Positions 8,418-17,126 of a DNA stretch of 64,000 nt are shown in pieces. Source of the DNA: an uncultured Bacillota bacterium (GTDB lineage: Bacteria > Bacillota > Clostridia > Peptostreptococcales > Anaerovoracaceae); contig CASEFA010000010.1 in NCBI GenBank assembly GCA_949287095.1, positions 19,085 through 83,084 of the forward strand. The letters are read 5' to 3'. The translations under genes were made by a program, and so were the position numbers. Each line of letters starts with the position of its first letter. Position 1 is the stretch's first letter. A model generated the notes under the pieces. The model worked only from the letters and a program-made list of their open reading frames with translations. It had not been told where the DNA came from and did not search any database.

Positions 8418-10178
8418 ATGTTTAAGAGCTTTATGTTCCTGTTGAAACTGATCTGGCGGTTTAACAAGAAGTATATTTTTTATGCCGCACTGTTTCAGAT
8501 AGTTACTGCTTTGGTACCGCTGACAGGCGTTGTGATGCCGAAGTACATAATCGATGAGCTGACGGGGCTGCAGCGTGTAGAATATCTGGCAGTCTACGTG
8601 GGTGCTCTTGTACTGATAAATTTAGTGGGGTCGATACTTCTGGCTTACCTGGAGGGAGCTATGTTTACTTCAAAGTCTGAGGTGTTCAGCAGCTTTGAGT
8701 GCATGATGGCAGAAAAGCTTATGACCTGTGACTTTGAATCTCTGGAAGATCCCGGCTTTCTGGACGTTAAAGAAAAGGCGCACAGAATTCTTTACGCAGA
8801 AGGACAAGGCTTCGGCGCGGTTTTGGATCATGCATTTAACATTGCAGGCAAAGTTTTTATTTTTGCCGGTCTCGTCGGAGTTCTCAGTACGCTTAACATC
8901 TGGATGGTGTTGGTATTTGTCGCACTGGTTCTGTTGAACAGTGCGGTGGAGTCCAGAGTGCAGAAGAGGTACGTCTCATGGGATATAGAAAAGGCGCCTA
9001 TAGAACGAAGATCCGCTTACCTGCTTAATATCATAGAGAATTTCGAGTACGGAAAGGAAGAGAGAATATACGGCCTGAAGGATTTTCTAATCAGCAGAGT
9101 AGCAAAGCACCTGGGAGAATCAGATGCTTTCTACAAAAGGCAGACTCGTGAACTGAATAAATCCCAGTATTTCACGGCAGTCACTTCTTTTTTCCGCGAT
9201 GCAATTTCTTACATCTACCTTATATCCAAAGTCATTGCCGGAAGCATTCAGATAGGTTCCTTTACAATGTATGTGGGAGCAGTCTCACAGTTTTCAACAG
9301 CTATGAACGACATGATGTCCAGCATAGTCAATATACGGCGTTTCGGCCTCTATTACGATGAACTGAATAAGTACATTAACATGCCGCAGACCATGAGAGA
9401 GGGCAAAAAAACTGTGGATAATGAGACGGGTGAGTACACGATTAAGTTCGAAAACGTGTCCTTTAGATATCCGGGTTCCGAAACCTATGCTCTTAAGAAT
9501 GTGAACATAACCATAACTCCGTCGGAGAAACTGTCAATAGTAGGGGAAAACGGGGCAGGCAAGACCACCTTCGTCAAGCTTCTGCTCAGGCTTTACGATC
9601 CGACGGAAGGAAGGATTCTGCTTAACGGGACTGATATAAGGGAGTTTGACTACGACGAATATCAGAACCTAATGGCGGCGGTTTTTCAGGACTTCAGACT
9701 GTTCTCCTTCACTCTCAAGGAAAACGTATGCTTCGACAAAGAGTGCAGCGATGAAGTTGTTATCGACTGTCTCAGACGCAGCGGATTCGGAAACAAGCTT
9801 GATCAGCTGCCGAAGGGTATTTACACCAACGTATATAAAAACTTTGAGGAGGACGGCTTCGAACCGTCCGGCGGCGAGGGACAGAAAATCGCCCTTGCGA
9901 GAGCTTTGTTTAAAGATACACCTGTCGTAATTCTCGATGAGCCTACAGCGGCGTTAGACCCGAGAGCTGAATACGAGATGTACCAGAACTTCAACAAAAT
10001 GAGCGAGGGAAAGACTACCATATTCATATCCCATCGCCTTTCAAGCAGCAGATTCTGCGATAAAATTGCCGTATTTGCCGGCGGAGAAATAAAAGAGTAC
10101 GGTTCCCACGATGAGCTCTACATTAAAGACGGAATGTATCATGAGCTCTTCGACATGCAGGCTAAATTTTATCAGTAA
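8418..10178 (+). CDS. ABC exporter half-transporter (TMD-NBD), middle gene
   Basis: 586 residues with an N-terminal six-helix membrane domain (about 1-330) and a C-terminal ATPase. Walker A GENGAGKTT, signature PSGGEGQKIALARA and Walker B VVILDEPTAALD are canonical, and the switch histidine lies in FISHRLSS. It is clearly a different lineage from its two neighbours: no shared N-terminus, and a longer loop before the signature. It may pair with either flanking half-transporter as a heterodimer, because one partner has a degenerate signature (VSFGQ) and this one a canonical signature, a pattern common in heterodimeric exporters. Pairing is inference. GAAGGGAGAAGG precedes the ATG. Confidence 0.88.
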   Translation: MFKSFMFLLKLIWRFNKKYIFYAALFQIVTALVPLTGVVMPKYIIDELTGLQRVEYLAVYVGALVLINLVGSILLAYLEGAMFTSKSEVFSSFECMMAEKLMTCDFESLEDPGFLDVKEKAHRILYAEGQGFGAVLDHAFNIAGKVFIFAGLVGVLSTLNIWMVLVFVALVLLNSAVESRVQKRYVSWDIEKAPIERRSAYLLNIIENFEYGKEERIYGLKDFLISRVAKHLGESDAFYKRQTRELNKSQYFTAVTSFFRDAISYIYLISKVIAGSIQIGSFTMYVGAVSQFSTAMNDMMSSIVNIRRFGLYYDELNKYINMPQTMREGKKTVDNETGEYTIKFENVSFRYPGSETYALKNVNITITPSEKLSIVGENGAGKTTFVKLLLRLYDPTEGRILLNGTDIREFDYDEYQNLMAAVFQDFRLFSFTLKENVCFDKECSDEVVIDCLRRSGFGNKLDQLPKGIYTNVYKNFEEDGFEPSGGEGQKIALARALFKDTPVVILDEPTAALDPRAEYEMYQNFNKMSEGKTTIFISHRLSSSRFCDKIAVFAGGEIKEYGSHDELYIKDGMYHELFDMQAKFYQ

Positions 10179-10218
10179 CCGGTTCAGTTTTTCAGCGCGG
10201 TTATGGGAACGACGAAAA

Positions 10219-10244
10219 CGCCGTCTGCCCGTTGGTAGGCGGCG
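10219..10244 (+). other. Stable hairpin between ABC genes 2 and 3
   Basis: An 11-pair stem (CGCCGTCTGCC with GGTAGGCGGCG, two G-T pairs) with a four-base loop in the gap after the middle ABC gene. There is no T run after it, so it is not a standard terminator; it could protect the 3' end of the upstream message. Confidence 0.5.
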
Positions 10245-10310
10245 CTGGAAAGACCGCATATGACGCATAAAACCGAAGGAGGTATGCTGCCGGCTTCATC
10301 GGAGATTTTT

Positions 10311-10348
10311 CATTCAGTCACATTTTGCAATTCCATTCAGTCATATTT
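10311..10348 (+). repeat. Tandem 15-base repeat upstream of ABC gene 3 promoter
   Basis: CATTCAGTCA(C/T)ATTT occurs at 10311-10325 and again at 10334-10348, start-to-start spacing 23 bases, ending about 18 bases before the -35 box at 10367. The spacing (about two helical turns) and position suit a pair of activator sites, though no regulator gene lies nearby. Confidence 0.45.
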
Positions 10349-10366
10349 CGAATTTACCCAGCTTCC

Positions 10367-10395
10367 TTGAAACTCCTATGGGGTCAGGATATAAT
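10367..10395 (+). promoter_or_regulatory. Promoter of ABC gene 3
   Basis: TTGAAA (10367-10372), 17-base spacer, TATAAT (10390-10395). It is related to the two seven-G promoters upstream but has ATGGGGTCAGGA in the spacer instead of the G tract, giving the optimal 17-base distance. Confidence 0.65.
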
Positions 10396-10428
10396 AAATA
10401 ACACATATATCAAGGAGGTCACACTGAA

Positions 10429-12084
10429 ATGAAAAACGGCAGCAGAGGACTGAGAGCATATACCTTCGGTGCAAAGGGAGTATGGAGCGGACTTACGTGG
10501 ATATTGTTTCTGGGCTTTGTGGTATCTGCATTTACAGTTTTTGATGCAGCATGCCTGAAGCTTCTTTTAGATATAGCAACAGGTGACAGCAGGATGAGTG
10601 TTCTCGAGGGCGTTGTCATAGCTCTTGCCGTGAACATCATAAGAGATGCGTCGGAATCAGTTTATCTGGTCGCAATTTCAAAAACACAGAACAGAATTGC
10701 AGCCGGTGCAAAGGCGGGATTTCTGGGGCACATGCAGCGCATTCCTCAGAGAGAGCTGGAGAAGTATCACAGCGGAGACCTTTTGACGAGGCTGTCGGAC
10801 GATACGGATCTGGTTGCACGTGTACTGCCGGATATAGGATCTGCCATTTTTAAGGGACTTACCAGCTGTGTGTTCGCCCTCATGTATGCCTTTTATTTAA
10901 GCTGGCAGATGGCTCTCATGTGTATAGTTCTGCTGCCTCTTCCGGTAATCTGCGCGAAAGTCATGGTTCCGCACATCCAGAAGTATTCTGCCGTTTCGCG
11001 TGCAGGAGAAAGCAATATGAAGTCCATGGGGCAGGAGATTATTTCGTACATACCTATAATAAAAAGTTTCTGCTCATACGGACAGTCCCGCAGGAAATAC
11101 TCGGACGGATTTAAAGACCTCGCCAACGCCAGAGTAAAGACATCGGTAATGAACGCCGTGCTTCAGGGAGGAACCAACATAGGCGCATCCCTGTCTTTCG
11201 TGTGTACCATCGCGGTCGGCGCCTATCTGGCGAACAAAGGCCTGATGACGGCAGGAAGCATTGTGGGATTTATTCAGATACAGAATTACATCGTGTTCCC
11301 GATATCGGAACTGGGTGAACTTATCGGCGAGCTTCAGCAGGGCCGTGTCGCCAGAGCACGCCTTAAGGAAATAGAGGATATCCCTTGTGAAGCAGAAACA
11401 GAGGCTGCGGCTATAGACGAAGAAAAAATGGAGCTTCACCTTGATAATGTGGCTTTCGGATATGACGACGAGCCGCTTTTCAGGAATGCAGATTTTGCAC
11501 TTAAAGGCAAGCAGTTCGTAGGAGTCATGGGCCCCAGCGGCTGCGGAAAGAGTACGCTGATTAAGCTGCTGCTGGCTTTGTATGAGCCGTCTGAAGGAGA
11601 GATATATCTCACCGACGGAGAGAAAGACGTAAAGGGAACGGGCATCAGGCATGACATAGCGTATGTTCCACAGGATCATCCGCTCATGTCGGGAACTATA
11701 CTTGAAAACATCGCCTACGGCGAGGACGAACCGGACAGGGAGAGAGCCGTAAAAGCCGCGGAAAAGGCGGGAATCAGCGATTTCATAGAAACCCTCCCGG
11801 AAAAGTACGACACATTCATAAAGGAAAAAGGAGATAATGTTTCCTTCGGACAGGCGCAGAGAATTGCCATAGCAAGAGCCATCTACAAGGATTCACCTGT
11901 TCTGATTCTGGACGAGCCAACGGCATCCCTCGACCAGAGTTCTAAAGATTTGATAATGAGAACAGTGAAAGCCGAATCTGAGAAGAGACTCTGCATAATG
12001 ATATGCCACGACCAGACGGAGAACAGAGAGGCTTTCGACGCAGTGATAGAATTTGACGGTAAAGGTAATATAAGACTGGAATAG
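10429..12084 (+). CDS. ABC exporter half-transporter (TMD-NBD), copy 2
   Basis: 551 residues with the same order as the first copy: membrane domain (about 1-305), ATPase (about 328-551). From about residue 300 onward it is nearly identical in DNA and protein to the gene at 6581-8257, including the unusual VSFGQAQR signature, while the membrane domain is only distantly similar. The first 16 residues (MKNGSRGLRAYTFGAK) are again identical. This pattern suggests gene conversion, or swapping of the substrate-facing domain onto a common engine. AAGGAGGTC precedes the ATG. The substrate is unknown. Confidence 0.88.
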   Translation: MKNGSRGLRAYTFGAKGVWSGLTWILFLGFVVSAFTVFDAACLKLLLDIATGDSRMSVLEGVVIALAVNIIRDASESVYLVAISKTQNRIAAGAKAGFLGHMQRIPQRELEKYHSGDLLTRLSDDTDLVARVLPDIGSAIFKGLTSCVFALMYAFYLSWQMALMCIVLLPLPVICAKVMVPHIQKYSAVSRAGESNMKSMGQEIISYIPIIKSFCSYGQSRRKYSDGFKDLANARVKTSVMNAVLQGGTNIGASLSFVCTIAVGAYLANKGLMTAGSIVGFIQIQNYIVFPISELGELIGELQQGRVARARLKEIEDIPCEAETEAAAIDEEKMELHLDNVAFGYDDEPLFRNADFALKGKQFVGVMGPSGCGKSTLIKLLLALYEPSEGEIYLTDGEKDVKGTGIRHDIAYVPQDHPLMSGTILENIAYGEDEPDRERAVKAAEKAGISDFIETLPEKYDTFIKEKGDNVSFGQAQRIAIARAIYKDSPVLILDEPTASLDQSSKDLIMRTVKAESEKRLCIMICHDQTENREAFDAVIEFDGKGNIRLE

Positions 12085-12133
12085 AAGGCAAGCTATATTA
12101 CGAAACGGGAATAATTTTTTGCGGAGGAAATCT

Positions 12134-12496
12134 ATGAAAAAAGAAAAACGTATCGCCTGGCTGTGCCTTATCGTTGCAGGACTTCTTGAAATAGTGTGGG
12201 CGTATTTCATGAAGGAATCTCACGGATTCACCAGACTTTGGCCGACGGTGGTGACCGTTGTCTTTCTCATGCCCAGCTTTTTTCTTCTGGAAAGAGGAAT
12301 CAGGCTGTTCGGAATAGGCATGTCCTACGCCGTGTTTACGGGAATAGGCATCGCCGGAACGACGGCGGTTGGAATTTTAGTGCTGGGGGAAAGCGCGAGC
12401 CTTGTGAAAATGCTCTGTCTTGCCGCTCTGCTCATCGGAATAATCGGCTTGAAGTTCTGCGAGGGTGAAGGTGAAAAGGCAGGTGACGGAAAATGA
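12134..12496 (+). CDS. Small multidrug resistance (SMR) family protein, subunit 1
   Basis: 120 residues and four membrane helices, slightly longer than the usual 105-110 because of a charged C-terminal tail. The essential membrane glutamate of the family is present in the first helix (AGLLEIVWAYFMK). The start is the ATG at 12134 with GCGGAGG seven bases upstream, rather than a TTG five codons earlier. It overlaps the next SMR gene by four bases, and paired SMR genes normally form an antiparallel heterodimer exporting drugs or guanidinium. The short leader has no space for a ykkC-type guanidine riboswitch, so regulation differs from classic guanidinium exporters. Confidence 0.85.
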   Translation: MKKEKRIAWLCLIVAGLLEIVWAYFMKESHGFTRLWPTVVTVVFLMPSFFLLERGIRLFGIGMSYAVFTGIGIAGTTAVGILVLGESASLVKMLCLAALLIGIIGLKFCEGEGEKAGDGK

Positions 12497-12807
12497 TGTG
12501 GCTTCTCGTGGTATGCGCGTCTTTCTGCGAGCTTGGATTTACGGTGTTCATGAAGCTGTCGGACGGATTCAAAAACAAAAAGTACACGGTGATGACGTTT
12601 TTGACCGTGTTCCTGGGGATATTTCTCCTTTCCAACGCGACAAAGGTTCTGCCTCTCGGAGTTGCATATGCCGTCTGGACGGGGCTGGGTTCTCTCTTTG
12701 CCGTACTCTTCGGCATAATCTTTTTCAAAGAGAGCCGGGACGCAAAGAAGCTTTTTTTCATATGTCTCGTCATAGCCGGAGTCATAGGCCTCAGGCTTTG
12801 TTCATAA
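12493..12807 (+). CDS. Small multidrug resistance (SMR) family protein, subunit 2
   Basis: 104 residues, four membrane helices, with the conserved glutamate in SFCELGFTVFMKLS and the typical third-helix segment VAYAVWTGLGSL. Its ATG lies within the end of the upstream SMR gene (ATGA overlap), so the two are translationally coupled and very probably form one heterodimeric pump, as in YkkCD-like and EbrAB-like pairs. The substrate cannot be deduced. Confidence 0.85.
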   Translation: MMWLLVVCASFCELGFTVFMKLSDGFKNKKYTVMTFLTVFLGIFLLSNATKVLPLGVAYAVWTGLGSLFAVLFGIIFFKESRDAKKLFFICLVIAGVIGLRLCS

Positions 12808-12832
12808 AAGTATGTTAAAAAAAAGACTATCC

Positions 12833-12861
12833 TTGACCGGACTATACTTCTCAAGTAAACT
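12833..12861 (+). promoter_or_regulatory. Likely promoter of the phosphate transporter gene
   Basis: TTGACC at 12833-12838, a 17-base spacer, and TAAACT at 12856-12861, about 100 bases before the pit start. The -10 box is only a fair match. Confidence 0.4.
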
Positions 12862-12964
12862 GTAGGTGAAATGGGGGTAAACGGCACGTTAAATCTGCCG
12901 CAGCCCCTTATATTTCGCGAAAAATTATCACAGTATCGTTAAAAAGAGGAAAACAATCTAATCT

Positions 12965-14017
12965 ATGGATCTGACATTTTCTTATTTTATCCAGGAGGTA
13001 TTTTCCAACCCGGCCATGCTGGTGACCGTGGCTCTGACCCTTGGAGTAATCTTTGTCAACGGCTGGACCGACGCTCCTAACGCCATTGCAACCTGCATAG
13101 GCACCAGAAGCATGAGAGTGAGGCCGGCCATTCTTACCAGCGCACTTTTCAACTTTCTCGGCGTACTCATAATGACACAGATCAACAGCTCCGTAGCGGC
13201 AACCATAAGCAACATGGTGGACTTCGGGGACAACACCCAGGACGCAATGATCGGTCTTTGCGCTGCCCTTTTTTCCATCGTCGTCTACAGCGCGGCGGCC
13301 GCCCAGTTCGGAATTCCGACCAGTGAGAGCCACAGCCTTATAGCGGGCCTTTCCGGAGCAGCTATCGCCATGCATAACGGCATAGACGGAATAAACATGG
13401 CCGAGTGGGTCAAGGTTCTTTACGGACTGGTTTTGAGCCTCGTTCTGGGATTTGCCATAGGCTGGATAATCTGCAAGGCGGTAACCGTAATATGCGCCAA
13501 CATGGACAGGGGAAAGACAAACCGCTTCTTCAGAGGCGCCCAGATAGTGGGGGCTGCGGCGATGAGCTTCATGCACGGAGCGCAGGACGGCCAGAAGTTT
13601 ATCGGCGTACTCTTTCTCGGCATGGCTTTCTGCAACGGTCAGAGCTCGGTGACGGGAATGGTTATACCGGTATGGCTTATGATTCTCTGCAGCGCTACTA
13701 TAGGAATCGGTACCAGCGTAGGCGGAGAAAAGATAATAAAGTCCATGGGAATGGATATGGTAAAGCTGGAGAAATACCAGGGCTTTTCCGCTGACCTTGC
13801 GGCTGCCGGATGCCTGCTCCTTTCCAGCGTATTTGGAATCCCCGTATCCACCACCCACACCAAGACCACGGCTATTATGGGCGTAGGCGCTGTAAAGCGA
13901 GTCTCCGCGATTAATTTCGGAGTCGTGAAGGATATGATGCTCACATGGGTGTTCACCTTCCCGGGATGCGGACTTATCAGCTACGTTATGGCAAAAATCT
14001 TCATGAACATATTTTGA
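12965..14017 (+). CDS. pit: Inorganic phosphate transporter, Pit family
   Basis: 350 residues, about ten membrane segments. Both halves carry the family signature: FVNGWTDAPNAIATCIGTR near the N-terminus and GIPVSTTHTKTTAIMGVG near the C-terminus, reflecting the internal duplication of PiT/PHO4 carriers. It imports metal-phosphate with protons or sodium across the cytoplasmic membrane. The ribosome binding site (AAAGAGG) is rather far from the ATG at 12965, so the start is less certain than the family assignment. A DUF47 gene follows after 21 bases, the usual pairing for this type of Pit protein. Confidence 0.92.
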   Translation: MDLTFSYFIQEVFSNPAMLVTVALTLGVIFVNGWTDAPNAIATCIGTRSMRVRPAILTSALFNFLGVLIMTQINSSVAATISNMVDFGDNTQDAMIGLCAALFSIVVYSAAAAQFGIPTSESHSLIAGLSGAAIAMHNGIDGINMAEWVKVLYGLVLSLVLGFAIGWIICKAVTVICANMDRGKTNRFFRGAQIVGAAAMSFMHGAQDGQKFIGVLFLGMAFCNGQSSVTGMVIPVWLMILCSATIGIGTSVGGEKIIKSMGMDMVKLEKYQGFSADLAAAGCLLLSSVFGIPVSTTHTKTTAIMGVGAVKRVSAINFGVVKDMMLTWVFTFPGCGLISYVMAKIFMNIF

Positions 14018-14038
14018 TGAACCGGAGGATGAAAAAAG

Positions 14039-14665
14039 ATGGGAACCAGTAAAAAAGACAGCTTTTATTTCGATAACTTTGTAGCCTGCGCCGATTATTC
14101 GTGCCAGGCGGCAAAGCTCCTTGAAAAGGGAATGAAGGATTTTAATCCTGATAAGATAAACGAAATGATCGACGAGATGCACGAGGCGGAGCATGGCGGA
14201 GACGACAAGACTCACGAGCTTCTCAACGTTCTCGCCAAAGCCTTCATAACCCCTATAGAAAGGGAAGACATTATGGAGCTCTCCCAGAACATAGACGAGG
14301 TTACGGATAAGATTGAGGACGTTCTCTTAAGGCTCTACTGCAACAACATCCGCAGTATCAGGCCGGACGCTCTGAAGCTCGTTGCCATCGTAATCAAATG
14401 CTGCGACGAAATAAAGAGCATGCTGACGGAGCTTCCTAATTTCAAACGCTCAAAGAAGCTGCGCGAGCACATCATCAACATAAATACTCTGGAGGAAGAG
14501 GCCGACCGGCTCTTCATATCCAGCATGAGAAACCTTCACACGGAAAGCACCGACCCGGTGGAGATAATCACGTGGAGAGAGATCTATATCTATCTGGAAA
14601 AGTGCATCGACGGCTGCGAACACGTTGCCGACGTAGTTGAAGGCGTGATAATGAAGAACTCGTAA
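14039..14665 (+). CDS. DUF47 family PhoU-like phosphate transport accessory protein
   Basis: 208 residues, helical, soluble, without signal peptide. The sequence is of the PhoU-related DUF47 type, with metal-binding-style acidic patches such as HEAEHGGDDKTHELL and NIDEVTDKIEDVLLRLY. DUF47 genes nearly always lie beside pit genes and are thought to control uptake or sense phosphate. CCGGAGG is found ahead of the ATG, and the gene begins 21 bases after pit, so the two form an operon. It ends before a cluster of GGTCAA hairpins that probably terminate transcription. Confidence 0.88.
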   Translation: MGTSKKDSFYFDNFVACADYSCQAAKLLEKGMKDFNPDKINEMIDEMHEAEHGGDDKTHELLNVLAKAFITPIEREDIMELSQNIDEVTDKIEDVLLRLYCNNIRSIRPDALKLVAIVIKCCDEIKSMLTELPNFKRSKKLREHIININTLEEEADRLFISSMRNLHTESTDPVEIITWREIYIYLEKCIDGCEHVADVVEGVIMKNS

Positions 14666-14685
14666 AGCGGGTGGCAAAGGCAGCT

Positions 14686-14932
14686 TCCCTGCGGCGGTTT
14701 TCCTGCGGCGGTTTGACCAAAAGGGCCAAAATGTGCTTTCAGGTCAAGGCGAAATTTGACATAATTCAATACGTTCTACCAAAAGGTCAAGGAATTTCCC
14801 GGACATAGTGCCGAATCCCTTGACCTTTTTGATTGCGGGGCTGCGAAAGGTCAAGAATCGCCTTGACCTTACATTGCTGAGAACAGCAAAAGGTCAAAGT
14901 GACCGCCGTCCTAGACAATGTGACCTGCAAAA
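14686..14932. repeat. Cluster of GGTCAA/TTGACC hairpins
   Basis: The gap after the DUF47 gene holds about seven copies of GGTCAA or TTGACC in both orientations. Two make clear hairpins: AAAAGGTCAAGG (14781-14792) with CCTTGACCTTTT (14818-14829), and AAGGTCAAG (about 14848) with CTTGACCTT (about 14862). The 20 bases at 14741-14760 reappear exactly, reverse-complemented, at 36359-36378, and a similar cluster surrounds that site. The first hairpin, with flanking A and T runs, can act as a terminator both ways. A duplicated CCTGCGGCGGTTT starts the region. No gene was found here. Confidence 0.7.
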
Positions 14933-14955
14933 TCAGCCCGTAAATGTAACAGAAA

Positions 14956-14982
14956 GCCCACATCCCGGCTGAGGATGTGGGC
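14956..14982. terminator. Hairpin terminator between convergent genes
   Basis: Perfect ten-base-pair stem GCCCACATCC (14956-14965) with GGATGTGGGC (14973-14982) and a seven-base loop, followed by a T-rich stretch on the plus strand. It lies between the phosphate operon and the converging purine permease gene. Confidence 0.75.
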
Positions 14983-15069
14983 CGTTTCATTTTATTTGAG
15001 GCTTTTGGCCCACGCAGACACGTAGCATACACGCATCATACAATGCGAATCCGCGCCGCCTGTCAGCCG

Positions 15070-16440
15070 CTAAAACGACAGATTCATTGCAAGGGTCACT
15101 ATTCTCAGCGCGAAGAGCACGAAGGATACCCACATAACAGGAGGTATGTCCTTTGTCTTTCCGGTAACGACCTTGAGAATTACCCATGAAACGATGCCGA
15201 ACATAATGCCGTTGGCGATGGAATAGGTGAAAGGCATCATTATGATGGCGACGTAGCCGCCGAGCACGTCAGCGATATCTCCGTCAAAGTGCATGTTCTT
15301 CACGCTGCTCATCATGAGAAGTCCTACCCATACCAGCGCCGGAGTGGTGGCAAAGCCCGGTATTGCAAGGAAAACAGGTGAAAGGAAAAGAGCTGCACCG
15401 AAGAGGACGGCAGTAGTTACGGCCGTAAGACCGGTTCTTCCTCCTGCCGAAACGCCGGCGCTTGATTCTACGTAGCTGGTAACGGTGGAGGTTCCAAGGA
15501 GGGAGCCTGCGATGGTACCTAAAGCGTCTGCCATGAGTGCGCCTTTTGCATTAGGAAGGTTTCCCTTCTCGTCCAGGAGATTTCCCTTGGAGGCCACGCC
15601 GATGAGAGTTCCGACGGTGTCGAACAGGTCTACGAACAGGAAGGAGAATACTATTACCGCAAAGTGAAGCAGATTGTCTCCTATCCAGCTGAAGTCGAAG
15701 GCGAATACCTCCGGAGCCGAAGGAATGAAGCTTGCGCCTGAGAAATCAGGGAAGAGGGAAGCGTTTCCAGCTTCAAGGTCAACAACGTACCAGCCTGCGG
15801 CCTGAGCAATCATTCCGAGAATCCAGGTAACGAGGATTCCTATGAGAAGATAACCTTTGACGTTGTAGTGATAGAGGGCCGCAACGATTATAAGTCCGAT
15901 TATTGCAAGGGCGAACTGCGGGGATGTAACGTCTCCCATGGCTACCAGAGTGGAAGCATCGCCAATGACTACTCCCGCTCCTTTAAGGCCGACGATAGCG
16001 ATGAAGAGACCGATTCCAGCGGTGATACCGAATTTCAGGTTTGCAGGTACGTCGTTAACCAGCTTTTCTCTGAAGTTGCAGAGGGAAAGAAGGACGAAAA
16101 GTATACCTTCAACGAGAACGGCGGCAAGGGCAACTCTCCACGGGTCGGCTATTCCCTGCTCGGCCATCGGTATGCAGACGGAATAGGCGAAATACGCATT
16201 GAGGCCCATTCCGGAAGCCAGAGCCACCGGGTAGTTGGCGAGAAAGGCCATAAACAGAGTGGCGATTACCGCAGAAACGGCGGTTGCTGTGAACACGGCG
16301 CCGCTGTCCATGCCCGAAGCGGACAGTATGCTCGGGTTGACCGCGAGAATGTAGACCATAGAAAGAAATGTGGTCGTACCGGCGACGATCTCGGTTTTTA
16401 CATCCGTACCGTGCTCTTTCAGTTTAAAAAGTTTTTCCAT
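15070..16440 (-). CDS. NCS2-family purine (guanine/hypoxanthine-type) permease
   Basis: 456 residues, about 12-14 membrane segments. The AzgA/PbuG-like branch of NCS2 is recognisable from the N-terminal LKEHGTDVKTEIVAGTTTF, the conserved GMGLNAYFAYSV, and the DLFDTVGTLIG and GTSTVTSYVESSAGVSAGGR motifs that line the substrate site. It takes up purine bases with protons. The ATG is preceded on the minus strand by AAAGGAGAGCAG. It lies 86 bases after the HD-domain gene in the same direction; that gap is too short for a purine riboswitch and I see none. Confidence 0.92.
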   Translation of the reverse strand: MEKLFKLKEHGTDVKTEIVAGTTTFLSMVYILAVNPSILSASGMDSGAVFTATAVSAVIATLFMAFLANYPVALASGMGLNAYFAYSVCIPMAEQGIADPWRVALAAVLVEGILFVLLSLCNFREKLVNDVPANLKFGITAGIGLFIAIVGLKGAGVVIGDASTLVAMGDVTSPQFALAIIGLIIVAALYHYNVKGYLLIGILVTWILGMIAQAAGWYVVDLEAGNASLFPDFSGASFIPSAPEVFAFDFSWIGDNLLHFAVIVFSFLFVDLFDTVGTLIGVASKGNLLDEKGNLPNAKGALMADALGTIAGSLLGTSTVTSYVESSAGVSAGGRTGLTAVTTAVLFGAALFLSPVFLAIPGFATTPALVWVGLLMMSSVKNMHFDGDIADVLGGYVAIIMMPFTYSIANGIMFGIVSWVILKVVTGKTKDIPPVMWVSFVLFALRIVTLAMNLSF

Positions 16441-16526
16441 AATGACTGCTCTCCTTTGTATGTCAAAAGGTGATAACTTAAAAACGGCGGCATCCGAGAA
16501 AACAGGAAACCGCCGAATGTGAACGT

Positions 16527-17075
16527 TTATTCCGCGAAGCTCTTCATAGCGTTAAGAGTTTCGTCCAGAAGCTTATCAAGATCCCATCCCAGCATTTCAG
16601 CCCCCTGCTGAATTACCTCTCTGCTGCAGCCGGCAGCAAATCTCTTATCTTTGAACTTTTTCTTAAGAGACTTAAGCTCCATGTCGGAACAGCTCTTTGA
16701 AGGTCTCATGAGAGCGGCGGCTCCTATAAGGCCGGTAAGCTCGTCGCAGGCGAAGAGAACCTTCTCCATCTCTCTCTCAGGCTCCACGTCCGAGCAGAGT
16801 CCGTAGCCGTGAGAACATACCGCGTGGATTATATCGTCCTCCACACCGGCCGCCTTAAGAAGCTCGGGCGCTTTTTTGCAGTGCTCTTCGGGCCAAAGTT
16901 CAAAGTCGATGTCGTGAAGTATTCCCACGACTTCCCAGTAATCCGCCTCGTCGGCGTATCCCAGGCTTTCCGCAAAATACCTCATGGTCTTTCCCACGGT
17001 CTCTCCGTGCTGAATGTGGAATTCGTCCTTGTTGTACTTTTTCAGAAGCTCCAGGGCTTCTTTTCTGGTCATCAT
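16527..17075 (-). CDS. HD-domain hydrolase
   Basis: 182 residues, soluble. Metal ligands of the HD superfamily are in place: His in HIQHGETVG, the HD pair in GILHDIDFELWPEEH, a further His in VCSHGYG, and Asp in FACDELTGLIGAA. This small stand-alone subfamily is common in Clostridia; the true substrate is not known. AAGGAGGCAAC precedes the start, where two adjacent ATG codons compete; the first is used here. It lies 51 bases after ppk, probably in the ppx-ppk transcription unit, so phosphate-ester or nucleotide metabolism is plausible, but this is inference from position. Confidence 0.8.
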   Translation of the reverse strand: MMTRKEALELLKKYNKDEFHIQHGETVGKTMRYFAESLGYADEADYWEVVGILHDIDFELWPEEHCKKAPELLKAAGVEDDIIHAVCSHGYGLCSDVEPEREMEKVLFACDELTGLIGAAALMRPSKSCSDMELKSLKKKFKDKRFAAGCSREVIQQGAEMLGWDLDKLLDETLNAMKSFAE

Positions 17076-17126
17076 AATTGTTGCCTCCTTGTATATAGCT
17101 TGCCGGGCGGCGCATAGGCTTTCCGG

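Noticed and set aside
12085..12133. Guanidine (ykkC-type) riboswitch before the SMR pair
   Set aside because: Only 49 bases separate the previous stop from the start, too short for the aptamer.
12908..14215. 435-codon antisense frame over the phosphate transporter
   Set aside because: Shadow of pit and DUF47; composition rich in His, Tyr and Ser and without any recognisable motif.
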